In this document: positions 9,601 through 19,170 of the stretch, in pieces | Position numbering within the stretch: position 1 is the first letter of the stretch | Layout of the letters: each line of letters starts with the position of its first letter | Assembly: GCF_000143415.4 (NCBI RefSeq) | Contig: NW_003314300.1 | Location: forward strand, 228,908-292,907 | Length of the DNA stretch: 64,000 bases | DNA from: Selaginella moellendorffii | Lineage: Eukaryota > Streptophyta > Lycopodiopsida > Selaginellales > Selaginellaceae | Direction: 5' to 3' | Notes under the pieces: generated by a model | The model's input: the letters and a program-made list of their open reading frames with translations, nothing else | Database searches by the model: none | What the model was told of the DNA's origin: nothing | Translations under genes and position numbers: made by a program

Positions 9601-11409
9601 GGGAGACACTTCAAGGTTTACACGGACAATGTGGCAACGAAACACTTCTTGTCACAGCCCGACCTAAGAGGGAAACAAGGTCGGTGGGCCAATGCCTTGG
9701 CCGAGTTTGATTGCGAAATTCTGTACAAGCCTGGGAAGAGCAACATCGTGGCGGATGCGCTAAGTCGAAAAGCGAGCTTGAAGTTGGCAATATCCAGTGC
9801 AACAGCAACCTTCTGGGACGATGTGCGGACAGCATATGAGAACAATGGTCTAGCACAAGAAGTGTTGCTGAGGAATCTAGAGGCGCGGGAAGCTCACCAG
9901 AGAGGTGAGCTGCCAACGGAAGAGAAAACGGGCTATGCGGAACGCAACGGACTCATTTATTACAAGCAAACGAGGGTGTATGTTCCAGAAGGGGAACTAA
10001 GGAAGGTGGCCTTAGAAGAGTGTCATGACGGACCTCTTGCGGGACACGGCGGAGTGCCCAAGACGATGGGCTTACTCAAGAGGAAGTACCATTGGCCAGA
10101 TATGGCTAAGGACGTCCAAGACTATGTAAAGACATGTCCAACATGTCAACAGGTCAAAGCCGTGACTAAGGCTAGTGGGGGCTTGTTGCAAAGCATCCCA
10201 ATTCCAGATCGCCCGTGGAAATGTCTTACGATGGACTTCATCACGGGACTACCCCCAAGCGAGGGGTTCGATGCGATATTCGTGGTGGTGGACCGATTTT
10301 CAAAGATGGCACATTTCATACCCACCACAACGGACGTGGATGCGGAAGGTGTGGCGAAGCTGTTCTTTGAACAAGTGGTTCGAGTGCGGGGAAGGCCGGA
10401 AGTGATTATCTCAGATCGAGATAAGATCTTCACTAGTAGGTTTTGGAGGACACTCCTAGAACAGTATCGCACCAAATTGAAATTCAGCACAGCCTATCAC
10501 CCACAGACAGGTAATGGGTATTAAGTCAAGATTGATGGCACTAACACTTCTTGACAGACGGACAAACGGAAAGGGTGAATAGGCAGCTGGAGGATTATTT
10601 GCGATGCTATGTCTCGGGAGACCAGACCGACTGGGTAAGTCATTTGGGACTTGCGGAAATGTGTTATAACAACTCACCACACTCAAGCATCGGGGTGAGT
10701 CCATGGGAAGTCATCAATGGGCGAGCTATTGAAGGTCCTGTGGAACTCGGCGTGGCCGAGTATCATGGAGAGTTACCCGCAGTGGAGGCATTCACGGCGG
10801 AAAGACTCAACATTTGGAATCTAGTGAGGGATTCCTTGGAACGGGCTCAACAAAGGCAAACTAAGTACGCGAACCAAAAGCGTCGGGATGTGGAGTTCCA
10901 AGCTGGGGAGAAGGTGTGGCTGAACACCAAGAACCTCAGACTACCAAGCTGGATCAGCCGAAAGTTGACCCAAAGGTAAAGACACATGTATTCCTGTAAA
11001 TGAATTGATCTTGAGTTCCTTAAGCAGGTTCGCGGGGCCTTATGAAATTGAGGCACGAATCGGTAAAGTGGCTTACCGACTCCGACTTCCTCGAGAGATG
11101 GGGAAGATGCACCCAGTGTTCCACGTGAACTTACTCAAGCCGTACTTTGAGGATCCGCTTCGCAAGGACCAAGTGAGACCTTTACCTGAGGTTATCCAAG
11201 GGGAAGAGGAATACGAAGTCGAGGCCATCCTCAATGCGCGCAAGAGCAAGCGACAAGGACGCGAGGTGAGAGAGTTCCATGTGAAGTGGAAAGGATTTCC
11301 ACACTGCGAAGCAACATGGGAACCGGAGGAGAACCTAGCGAACGCACGAGATCTAGTGGAGGAATTTCTGCAAGGCAGAACTTTATGTACTTATGCAAAA
11401 TTCAATTAA
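6637..11409 (+). CDS. gag-pol: Gag-Pol polyprotein of the nested chromovirus, three segments
   Basis: Segments 6637-10510, 10558-10975 and 11028-11409 give 1557 residues. Domain order: capsid (about 130-270), CCHC knuckle at 367-380, protease with DTGAS at 442, reverse transcriptase with YIDD at 788-791, RNase H, integrase HHCC zinc domain, integrase core with D1200, D1260 and E1296, then a C-terminal chromodomain (about 1492-1545, with FHVKWKGFP and TWEPEENL). The intervals between segments (47 and 52 bp) have GT-AG borders; each causes a stop if retained, and removal restores the canonical [13 protein letters not shown] motif with exact D-x35-E spacing. The first gap lies just upstream of the catalytic Glu codon, so the unspliced product lacks that residue. 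No frameshift separates gag from pol. The start is the first ATG after the primer site in this frame. Confidence 0.92.
10511..10557 (+). other. Intron 1 in the integrase region of the chromovirus
   Basis: 47 bp, starts GTAATG, ends TTGACAG, with a plant branch-point consensus ctaac at 10541-10545. Read through, it stops translation at TAA 10522-10524. Removal joins G|AC as an Asp codon and restores D-x35-E. That it is spliced in vivo is inferred from sequence only. Confidence 0.8.
10976..11027 (+). other. Intron 2 in the integrase C-terminal region of the chromovirus
   Basis: 52 bp, starts GTAAAG, ends TTAAGCAG. Read through, the second codon is TAA. Removal joins AG|G as Arg and leads directly into the FAGPYEI segment that precedes the chromodomain. 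The length fits the host-like short introns elsewhere in this window. Confidence 0.78.
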
Positions 11410-11545
11410 AAATATCAATTTGCAAAGTTGAGCAAATGGCATATGTTGGGACCCGAAGGCGCGCCAAAGGTAAGCTAATTAGCATGGGTTGGATAGGTCG
11501 ACCAGGCGTAGGGCACTACGCCCGACTCCCTGCGGGGATGTCGAA

Positions 11546-11587
11546 TCCGTAGACGTATTCTACGGAGGTTGGGTTCGAGTCCCAACC
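11546..11587 (+). other. Two abutting perfect hairpins, the second tRNA T-arm-like
   Basis: Hairpin 1 (11546-11566): 8-bp perfect stem tccgtaga/tctacgga with a cgtat loop. Hairpin 2 (11567-11587): 7-bp perfect stem ggttggg/cccaacc with loop ttcgagt, which resembles a tRNA T-loop. No base separates them. A weaker third copy (ggctggg-ttcaagt-cccgacc) lies at 11603-11623. They sit in the noncoding 3' region between gag-pol and the 3' LTR. The role is unknown. Confidence 0.6.
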
Positions 11588-11797
11588 CCCTAGTAAAGCA
11601 AGGCTGGGTTCAAGTCCCGACCCTATACTAGGGCGTGGTGAGGTGAGGAGTATAGGGACACCTATATTCCGTTGTCATGGGCTCTTGGCCGGGGAGGCTA
11701 ACTTAGGCACACCGCTAAGTGGGGGGATGCCCCCGGAGATATGGACAACAAGTCGTAGGATAAAACGAGACGTTCGATGTGGGCATCGAACTTCTTC

Positions 11798-11812
11798 TAT
11801 GGGTGGTGGAGT
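11798..11812 (+). promoter_or_regulatory. Candidate polypurine tract of the nested chromovirus
   Basis: A short purine-rich run (atgggtggtggagt) ends immediately before the 3' LTR at 11813, the position where plus-strand synthesis is primed. It contains interrupting T residues, so it is a weak match. Confidence 0.55.
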
Positions 11813-12925
11813 TGTAAGGAACCGACTCCCCGAGATGTCGTAGGCTAAAGGATCCCCAAAAGCTTGACCGAAGTGACAAAGAGTTCATCGGATGGGACCA
11901 AGTCGAGGATAGAGTCCGGAATCGAGTCCGAGACCGACTCGGGGACCGAGTTCGAGTCCGAGTTCGAGACCGAGTTCGAGACGGAGTCCGAGATCCGAAA
12001 TCGGGTCCAAGACCGAGTCCGAGGTCGAGTCCGAGGTCGGGTCCGAGATCGGGTCTGAGATCGAGTCCGTGATCGAGTCCGAACCCGAATCCGAAGTCGG
12101 ATCCGAAATCGGGTCCGAGATCGAGCCAGAGACTAAGTCCAAATACTAATACGGGTCAAGGGGTGAAAGCCCAAAGCGTGCGTCTCCCAGGGGGGGGGGG
12201 GCTGCAGGGGGTTCTAAAAGTATAGTAGGGATAGTGAGGTCTAGGAACCAGTTTTGAAGGGACTCTCCAGTTGGGCTTCCAAACCGACTTGAGGTTGGGA
12301 CTGGGACCGAGGGGCCTTGGGTGGGAGTGAGCATGGACTTGGCTGGTGCCGGAGGGGCCATCCAAGGAAGTGCTCAAGAGCAGCTCCCACTCCCGAAAGG
12401 GAAACCGATTGCGGTGCTCCCGGCTCATGTGGAGTGGTGCCCCATTTGAGTACCATGCGGCTCATTGGTCCTCGCCCTTCCTAGGGGCTTGGGCCTTCCT
12501 TCGGGATGGAAGTGGGGGGCGAGAGGTACCCATACCGGGCCGCTAGGCCACGGTGTTTCGCCCCGGCGTCCCGAAGCAAGTGTTGCACTCAAGACTTGGG
12601 ATTTAGAGGGTCCCATGATCAAGTCTTGTGGTACCAAGGGATGTTAGGAACCTGGAAGCTTGGTGTGCTTGGCTGCTTGTGCTTGCGGGGAGTGTAGCCG
12701 AACCTTAAGTCCAGTCTAACCCGGGGAGGGGGATTGGGAGTGATTTGGGTATCCATGGAAGGATGGCTAACACTCCGTTGCTCGTGCAGTGAGTAGCTGA
12801 AACCAAGTAGGAGCTGGTACCATAGGCGAGAACCTTGGCGAGGGAACTTAGCAAAAGCCAAGGCAGTGTTGGACGGATAGGCGAGGTAAGCTGGCAAAGT
12901 GGAAAGGAAAAATTTGTGGCTTACA
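11813..12925 (+). repeat. 3' LTR of the nested chromovirus
   Basis: 1113 bp, near-identical to 5466-6577. It is followed by the ctcgt target duplication and then by the resumed outer pol frame. Confidence 0.95.
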
Positions 12926-15691
12926 CTCGTCCAATCAAGGTTCCTGTTCGTCGTCGGTCACCCAAGGAGATCAAGATTTTATGTGCAAACGTCAAGGAGA
13001 TGTTGGAGAAGGGTGTTATTCGGAAGTCGCGGAGTCCTTGGGCATGTGAACCTCATCTTGTGACGAAGCCTGATGGGAGTATTCGTTTCTGCATCGACTA
13101 TCGTCCGTTAAATGAAGTGACGATCCCGAACGTGTACCCTCTTCCTCACACTGCTGATCTCTTGGATCGTCTGGGGCGAAGTCATTGGTTCACCAAGCTA
13201 GATCTTGCTTCTGGGTATTGGCAAGTACCGATGGCTGAAGACGATATTCCTAAGACTGCTTTTCGTACACCATTTGGTTTGTACGAGTTTTTGTTGATGC
13301 CGTTTGGTTTGAACAATGCTCCAGCAACTTTTCAGCGAATGATGGACGAGGTTCTTTGCGATATGCCAGAGGTGACGGCTGACTTCATTGATGATGTCTT
13401 GATCCACTCGGAGGGGACGTGGGAGGAGCATGTTCGTGATGTTTGTAAAGTGTTGGATCGGCTACGCGACGTTGGTTTAAAGCTGAAGCGGTCGAAGTGC
13501 GTGTTTGGGTCCAAGGACAACTTATCTTGGGTACCGTATTTCTCGTGAGGGTTTGCAAGTTGATCCTGACAAACTTGTGGCTGTTCTAAAGTTCCCTACT
13601 CCGAAGTGTGTGAATGATGTGCAGCGCTTTTTGGGTAAGGTGCAGTATCTCGGTCGTTTTGTGGATCATCTTTCCGATCGCACTTTACCATTGCGAGCGT
13701 TGCTGAAGTCGTCAACGTCATCTTTCATCTGGTCTCCCGATTGTGAGCGGGCGTTCGTGAATCTCAAAGAGCTATTGACGACTCCTCCGGTTTTGGCATA
13801 TCCTGACTACACTCGACCTTTTATTTTGCGCGTGGATGCTTCTGACATTGGTCTTGGAGGTGTGTTGATGCAAGAGAGCTCGAGTGTGCCTGGTCAGCGC
13901 CATCCCATTGCATACATAAGCCGTACATTACAACCAGCGGAGATGAACTACTCCACGACGGAGAAGGAGTGTTTAGCAGCAGTCTGGGGTTTCGAGAAAC
14001 TTCATACCTATCTACATGGTTCTCGGACGTTACTTGAAGGTGACCATGCTGCTGTTACTTCATTATTGAAGCGGAAGAACCTGGTTGGTCGTACGGCTCG
14101 ATGGGCTTTGAAGCTTCAGATATATGATTTCGATGTTGTTCATCGCCCAGGGAGTTCTATGGCTGATGCTGATGCCCTTTCTCGAGCTCCTCTTCCTTCT
14201 CCACTCACTTCTCATGTTTCTGATGAACCTGTTGTTCCAGCATCTGTGGATTTTCTAGATGAGGATTCTGTGCCGTCGGCGGTTGCTGTCCTTGACGTTC
14301 AGTGTCCACAGGGCGTAGAGCAAGATCTACCTTCTCTGGATGAGGTTCGCGAGGCTCAAAAGATTGAGCTGTGGATTCGAAGGCTTCGAGATGGGTTTGA
14401 GAATCCTGCATCACTTGCTGATGACTTGCCTTTTCGGCATTTACATTCTCAATATCGCCTTGAAGATGGCCTTCTTTATTTTGTGGGGACGGATCCTGAT
14501 GCTCATTTACGGCTGGTGGTGCCTTCGGTGTTTATTCCACGGTTTCTCCATGCCTACCATGATTCTCCTATTCTAGGTGGGCATATGGGACACCGTCGTG
14601 TCATCGAGAAGTTGCGCAGATCTTTCTATTGGCCAGAGATGCGACGTGATATTATCCGGTATGTGCGTAGCTGCGTTTGGTGCCAAGCTCTTAATACTCC
14701 CCCTTGTGCTGCGGAAGGACGGTTGGAGTCAATTGCAGTTTCTCGTCCGTTTGAGTTGGTGGCGTTTGATCTTATGGGACCTTTTCCGCGATCGACTGCT
14801 GGCAATGAGTATGTTATTATTGCTTCTGACTACTTGACTCGTTGGGTGGAAGTTGGTGCTCTTGCTAGTGCCTCTGCAACTGCTGTTGGATACTTCCTCC
14901 TCAATCGAGTGGTGTTCCAGCATTCTTGTCCAGAACGGATTCTTTCGGATAATGGTCCTGCATTTATGGCTGAGGTATTTCATGTTTTGACATCTCGGTT
15001 GGGGATACGCCACACTTTTACGAGTGCTTATCATCCACAATCAGACGGTCTGGTGGAACGGCTCGTTCGGACATTCAAAGGGATGATTGCGAAGTATGTG
15101 AACTTTCAACATTCGGATTGGGATGGTTATTTGCCGTCTCTTCGGTATGCTTATGTCACAGAGGTGCAGAGTTCTGTTGGTGCTTCACCGTATAAACTTC
15201 TATATGGTCATGATCCAATATTACCAACAGAGCTAGGTTTACCTTCGCGATTGCCACGAGCTCCTGATGCTAGGTCATGGGATCAATATTTGACAAGCAT
15301 TCTTCCACTTGTCCGAGCAGAGTCTGCTGAACACTTAGGCCGCGTACAAGTGGGACAACAACGGCGCTACAATTCCCATCATCATCCACCAGCGGAGTAC
15401 AAAGTGGATGATTTGGTGTTAGTCCGTTTTCCCCATCTTACGGTACGTGGTTTATCTAAGGGGCTCCTTGCGCAGTGGAAAGGACCGTATCGGGTGTTGC
15501 GGCAAGTTGGACCACAAGTTTATGAGGTTCGGCATGACGTTCAGCAGGCTGATCCTCCGGAGATTGTGCATGTGCAGCGGTTAAAACGCTTCATACAGAG
15601 GGATCAGGAGCAGTTAATACCGTCTACAGATCCACCGATGCCTCCTCCTGACGTTCCTCCAGATCCCGGCCCATCTACAAGAGAACCCTGA
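12926..15691 (+). pseudogene. pol: Outer element RT, RNase H and integrase, with a frameshift
   Basis: This continues the outer pol after the nested insertion. RT runs to about 13540, with the KPDGSIRFCIDYRPLN segment, MPFGLNNAPATFQ, and the FIDD catalytic motif near 13384. Between about 13515 and 13525 the frame shifts, and RNase H plus integrase continue in another frame to the stop at 15691. RNase H shows LRVDASDIGLGG. Integrase shows the HHCC domain (GGHMGHRRVIEKL, CVWCQ) and the catalytic set AFDLMG, ILSDNGP and GLVERL. No chromodomain follows. The two disruptions (nest and frameshift) make it nonfunctional as it stands. Confidence 0.9.
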
Positions 15692-15723
15692 CGGCCTTCC
15701 ATTATTCCGAGAGGAGGGGATGA

Positions 15724-15897
15724 TGTGAGGGCCAAGTGTACGGCTACGATGCCGTATACTAATATTAGCGTAGTGGATTTTGGTAGCCGTCGGATTGGTT
15801 TCAATCCGGACCACTCGCTCCTGTATATAAGCTAGGGTTTTTGGGTTAATTGATATGCACATTTCTGTATTCCCTTTCCATATTCCATGCACTCACA
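15724..15897 (+). repeat. 3' LTR of the outer gypsy element
   Basis: No difference from 3425-3598 seen. A polypurine tract (gagaggagggga, 15709-15720) precedes it by three bases. The flank aaac at 15898-15901 matches 3421-3424. Confidence 0.93.
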
Positions 15898-16798
15898 AAA
15901 CCAACTAATATATAAAATAAACAAGCAAACCAAGTTTTTCTTCAAGCAAAGCACAGTAACATATTAAAATATATACTAAGATTGTATTAATTAATCCATT
16001 CTAAAAGCATCACAATTTATATACTTTCCATACACTTTTTGAGTTTCTAAGTTATAAATGAATACACTCCCTACTAAACTCTCCCAAAAAAATATTTGTA
16101 AAGACAAGTTTGCAGATGTACAAAACATCCATCAGCAGAATTATAAGGATGATCACTACTTCATAAAATCACACCATCCCTTTGTTAATTAACACTAACT
16201 TGCAATCCTTTGTTGCTTAATAAGTCTGTATAGCCCATTTACTGAGTTCCATCTAGAAGATAAGATCCCAGAACTTTATTACGGTTGCTTATGAGGGAAG
16301 ATCCAAAAGTTCCAACAATTATTTATATCATGGTCTTTAGGGAAATGTCATTTGATATTCTTACAATAAGAAAGATATATCACGTTATTACTTAAACAAC
16401 TTAAAAAATAAATTTCATTTTGATTATTTTAACTTTTTTACTTTGAAAAACACATCCACCAAAACAAGCAAATTCTTCTATTGAATTTTTCATTTATCAT
16501 TCTTAAACGTACAAAATTGAATATAGCAAGTATCAAACTTATATAAAGATCAAAACAGATATTGAATTAATATAAAAAAATTCATACTAAATTTCACAGA
16601 CATTTGGATCACTTGCCTTGAGAAGTACAATAAAAAATGCTTCAAAACATATACATCTGACATCACTTTCTATATTGGAATGCTTTGAGCTCTTGCCTTG
16701 AGCGTCTTAAAGTTAAACGGCTGATTTTTCGAGCTGGGGTTTCAGGTAAACCATGTTTGTCAGTCAGTCCGAAAGCCGGTCTAAAATTCCAAAATGTA
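15898..16798. other. AT-rich intergenic region, no gene seen
   Basis: No supportable ORF. Bases about 16025-16080 (ctttccata ... gagtttctaag ... gaatacactccct) are an inverted copy of window positions about 5-60, perhaps the two ends of an old repeat. The remainder is A/T-rich without recognised structure. Confidence 0.5.
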
Positions 16799-17060
16799 GC
16801 ATCTTCTTGGACACTGCCCATACATCTCGATAAGCTCACGTCTCCGGGCGTGTGCAAGTGCTGGATTCGAATATGGATATCTTTCGGCTGTGGCAGGATT
16901 GAAGGCCCTCCGCCATCTCCATAGCTTCATGGTATGCGTTAATCCAAAGCTTGCTCACGAGGAACGATGAGAATCCTGGAAGAAATACAGCGACAGTTTT
17001 GCAGCTCTTGCGCCTGGCGTTGCTTGTGGAGCGTACAAGCATTCGCCAGGAAATGGTGGA
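16799..17060 (-). pseudogene. Truncated duplicate of the 5' end of the first PPR gene
   Basis: The minus strand here resembles 3018-3300, the start codon region, N-terminal codons and 5' flank of the PPR gene at 989-3166. Shared landmarks include cgggcgtgtgcaagtgctgg, gaatcctggaagaaatacag and cagttttgcagctcttgcg. Deletions break the frame, and no repeat array follows. It lies about 100 bp upstream of the phosphatase start, on the opposite strand, so duplicated PPR promoter sequence may contribute to that gene's 5' region. Confidence 0.8.
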
Positions 17061-17161
17061 GACCACTCCAAGTTTGGATGGAGAGAGGATCTAGAGGATA
17101 TTCGTCAAATCCCTTTTTGTGCCAATTATAAATATACGGTGTTGTACTGCAAGGAAGAAAA

Positions 17162-19170
17162 ATGGTTTTGCTGTCCCGTCCATGGTGGACGATTTTTGTA
17201 GTCTTCCTGGCACTCTTGTCTCCGGCAAAAAGTCTCGCCAAGCTGAGGACGATTCCAAGCACGGCCGACGGACCCTTCGATCCAGTGACTGTTGCTCTCG
17301 ACGAGCGCCTCCCAATCGGGAGCGATGATCTGCCCAACGATGATCCTCGCCTCGCCAAGATCGTTCCAGGATTCCACCCCGAGCAAATCGCTTTGGCGCA
17401 AGGGACGGACTCCAGCTCCATGTTTGTGTCATGGATCACAGGTATGGAATGGAGCAAAGATTTGCAGGGTTTTGATCGACTAACGTGGTTTCGATGAATC
17501 AGGAGAGTTTCAAGTCGGACAGGACGTGACGCCGCTCAATCCTTCGCTCATCAAGAGCGTCGTTGAGTATGGAATCTTCAAGCTAGACCACTTTGCTGTT
17601 GGCAAAGCTTCGGTCTATAGCCAGCTCTATCCTTACAAGGGACTCAACAATTATACATCAGGAATCATCCATCACGTCAAATTGCAAGGTTCTTTCTCTC
17701 CCTTTCCTTGAAAACAATCAGCTAGTGACTGACCATACTGATCTTGGTTTTCTCACAGGATTAAAGCCCAGCACGACGTACTACTACCGATGTGGAGATC
17801 CTTTCGCCAAAGCCATGAGTCCTGTTTACTCGTTCACAACACTGCCTGCGAAAGGACCATACTTTTACCCCAAGCGCATCGCGATTGTTGGTGATCTGGG
17901 CCTTACGTACAACACAACCTCGACCATTTGTCACCTCCAGAGAAACAAGCCCGACTTGAATGTGTTCGTGGGCGATTTGAGCTACGCCAATCTTTACGTC
18001 ACAAACGGGACAGGATCTTCGTGCTACAAGTGCGCGTTCCCGGAGACGCCGATTCACGAGACGTATCAACCTCGGTGGGACTACTGGGGAAGGCAAGTGT
18101 TTCCTTCACAATCGCGCCGAAGCTCTTCGTCTTACAACTTTGGAACTTTTCTTGCAGATATCTCCAAAGTCTGAGATCCAAAGTTCCAACCATGGTGATC
18201 GAGGGCAATCACGAATACGAGCTCCAAGCCCAAAACAACACCTTTGTCGCCTACAACGCACGCTTTGCGGTTCCATACCGCGAAAGCGGCTCGCCTACAA
18301 AGATGTACTACTCGTTCAACGCCGGAGGAGCGCATTTTATCATGCTGGGAGGCTACATCGACTACAGCAATTCAAGTAACTGACTTATCATTGACTAGAG
18401 ACGACTTTCGGCTGACCTTTTGCTCCAGGTCAACAGTATGCGTGGCTCGAGAAGGACCTCATGAGCGTTGACCGGGAGGAAACGCCATGGCTTATTGTAG
18501 CGTTCCATCAACCTTGGTACAACAGTTACAAATCCCACTACCGGGAAGCCGAGTGTATGAGGCAGTCAATGGAGGATCTCTTGTACAAATTTGGAGTTGA
18601 CATTGTGTTCTCTGGGCATGTAAGTAGTCAAGCCTGTCTTTTCTTTCTTTGACCAACACGTTTGACTAACAGGTTCACGCCTACGAGCGCATGAATCTCG
18701 TCTACAACTACGAGTATGACCGGTGCGCGCCGCTGTTCATCACGGTCGGCGATGGCGGCAACAGGGAAGGCATGGCGATCAAGCACGCCGACGATCCGGG
18801 GGCTTGTCCCAAGCCCGAGTCAACGCCGGATCCCGTTGGAGTCCCGTATGAGTACTGTGGATTCAACTTCACATCTGGTCCGGCAGCTGGAAAGTTTTGC
18901 TGGGACAGACAACCAGATTGGAGTGCGTTCCGGGACAGCAGCTTCGGCCATGGAATCCTCGAGGTAAGACTCTGCCTATCTTGCTTGATCATCGGCTAAT
19001 GACCTGTTTTTCATGCATTGTAGATCGAGAGCCCAACTCGAGCACTCTGGACTTGGCATAGGAATCAAGACACTTACCTCAGCGAGAACCACGTTGGAGA
19101 TCAGATATACATTGTGAGGCGGCCGGAAGTCTGTCCGAATCGCAAAAGCCATGATATCCTTGCTGTGTAG
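17162..19170 (+). CDS. Purple acid phosphatase, AtPAP15/23-like, seven exons
   Basis: Secreted metallophosphoesterase that hydrolyses phosphate monoesters; relatives include plant phytases. Exons 17162-17441, 17503-17688, 17759-18092, 18158-18375, 18429-18619, 18673-18963 and 19024-19170 give 548 residues. Residues 1 to about 25 form a signal peptide (basic start, then a hydrophobic core). All metal-ligand motifs are present: GDLG (D201), GDLSY (D228, Y231), GNHE (N284), the VAFH motif (H366) and GHVH (H403, H405). Intron 5 splits GHVH between H403 and V404. The third intron has a GC donor (AG|GCAAGT) instead of GT; the YLQSLRSKVP continuation supports it. N-glycosylation-type NxT/S sites occur (NYTS, NTTS, NGTG). 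The last 92 coding bases overlap the end of the antisense PPR gene. Which substrate it prefers cannot be read from sequence. Confidence 0.95.

Larger units (their letters stand above)
5466..12925 (+). mobile_element. Nested complete chromovirus (Ty3/gypsy with chromodomain), 7460 bp
   Basis: LTRs 5466-6577 (1112 bp) and 11813-12925 (1113 bp) both start TGTAAGG and end CTTACA. A perfect 5-bp target duplication, ctcgt, flanks the element (5461-5465 and 12926-12930). A tRNA-Met-like primer site follows the 5' LTR and a purine-rich tract precedes the 3' LTR. The LTRs differ by about eight substitutions, all transitions, plus one G in a homopolymer (about 0.7%), so insertion is recent on an LTR-clock view. 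One gag-pol frame carries all domains if two short introns are removed. It may still be able to transpose, but that is untested. Confidence 0.96.
3425..15897 (+). mobile_element. Outer Ty3/gypsy LTR retrotransposon with 174-bp LTRs, split by a nested chromovirus
   Basis: The two 174-bp LTRs (3425-3598 and 15724-15897) read as identical. They begin TGTGAGGG and end ACTCACA, and aaac flanks both outer edges (3421-3424 and 15898-15901), consistent with a target duplication. Between them lie gag, protease, RT, RNase H and integrase in the Ty3 order. The nested element at 5466-12925 interrupts pol just before RT. Outside the nest the element is about 5 kb. It is unlikely to be autonomous now: the protease has Asn in place of the catalytic Asp, pol is interrupted, and there is a frameshift near 13515-13525. 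No chromodomain is seen in this outer element. The primer-binding site after 3598 was not recognised. Confidence 0.93.

Noticed and set aside
11567-11587. Possible tRNA gene because of the T-arm-like hairpin
   Set aside because: No acceptor, D-arm or anticodon arm of proper size can be assembled around it; the adjacent hairpin has an 8-bp stem and 5-nt loop.
12835-12930. Using the ATG-like start at 12835 for the outer RT frame
   Set aside because: Those codons lie in the nested element's 3' LTR; the outer frame enters at 12926 after the target duplication.
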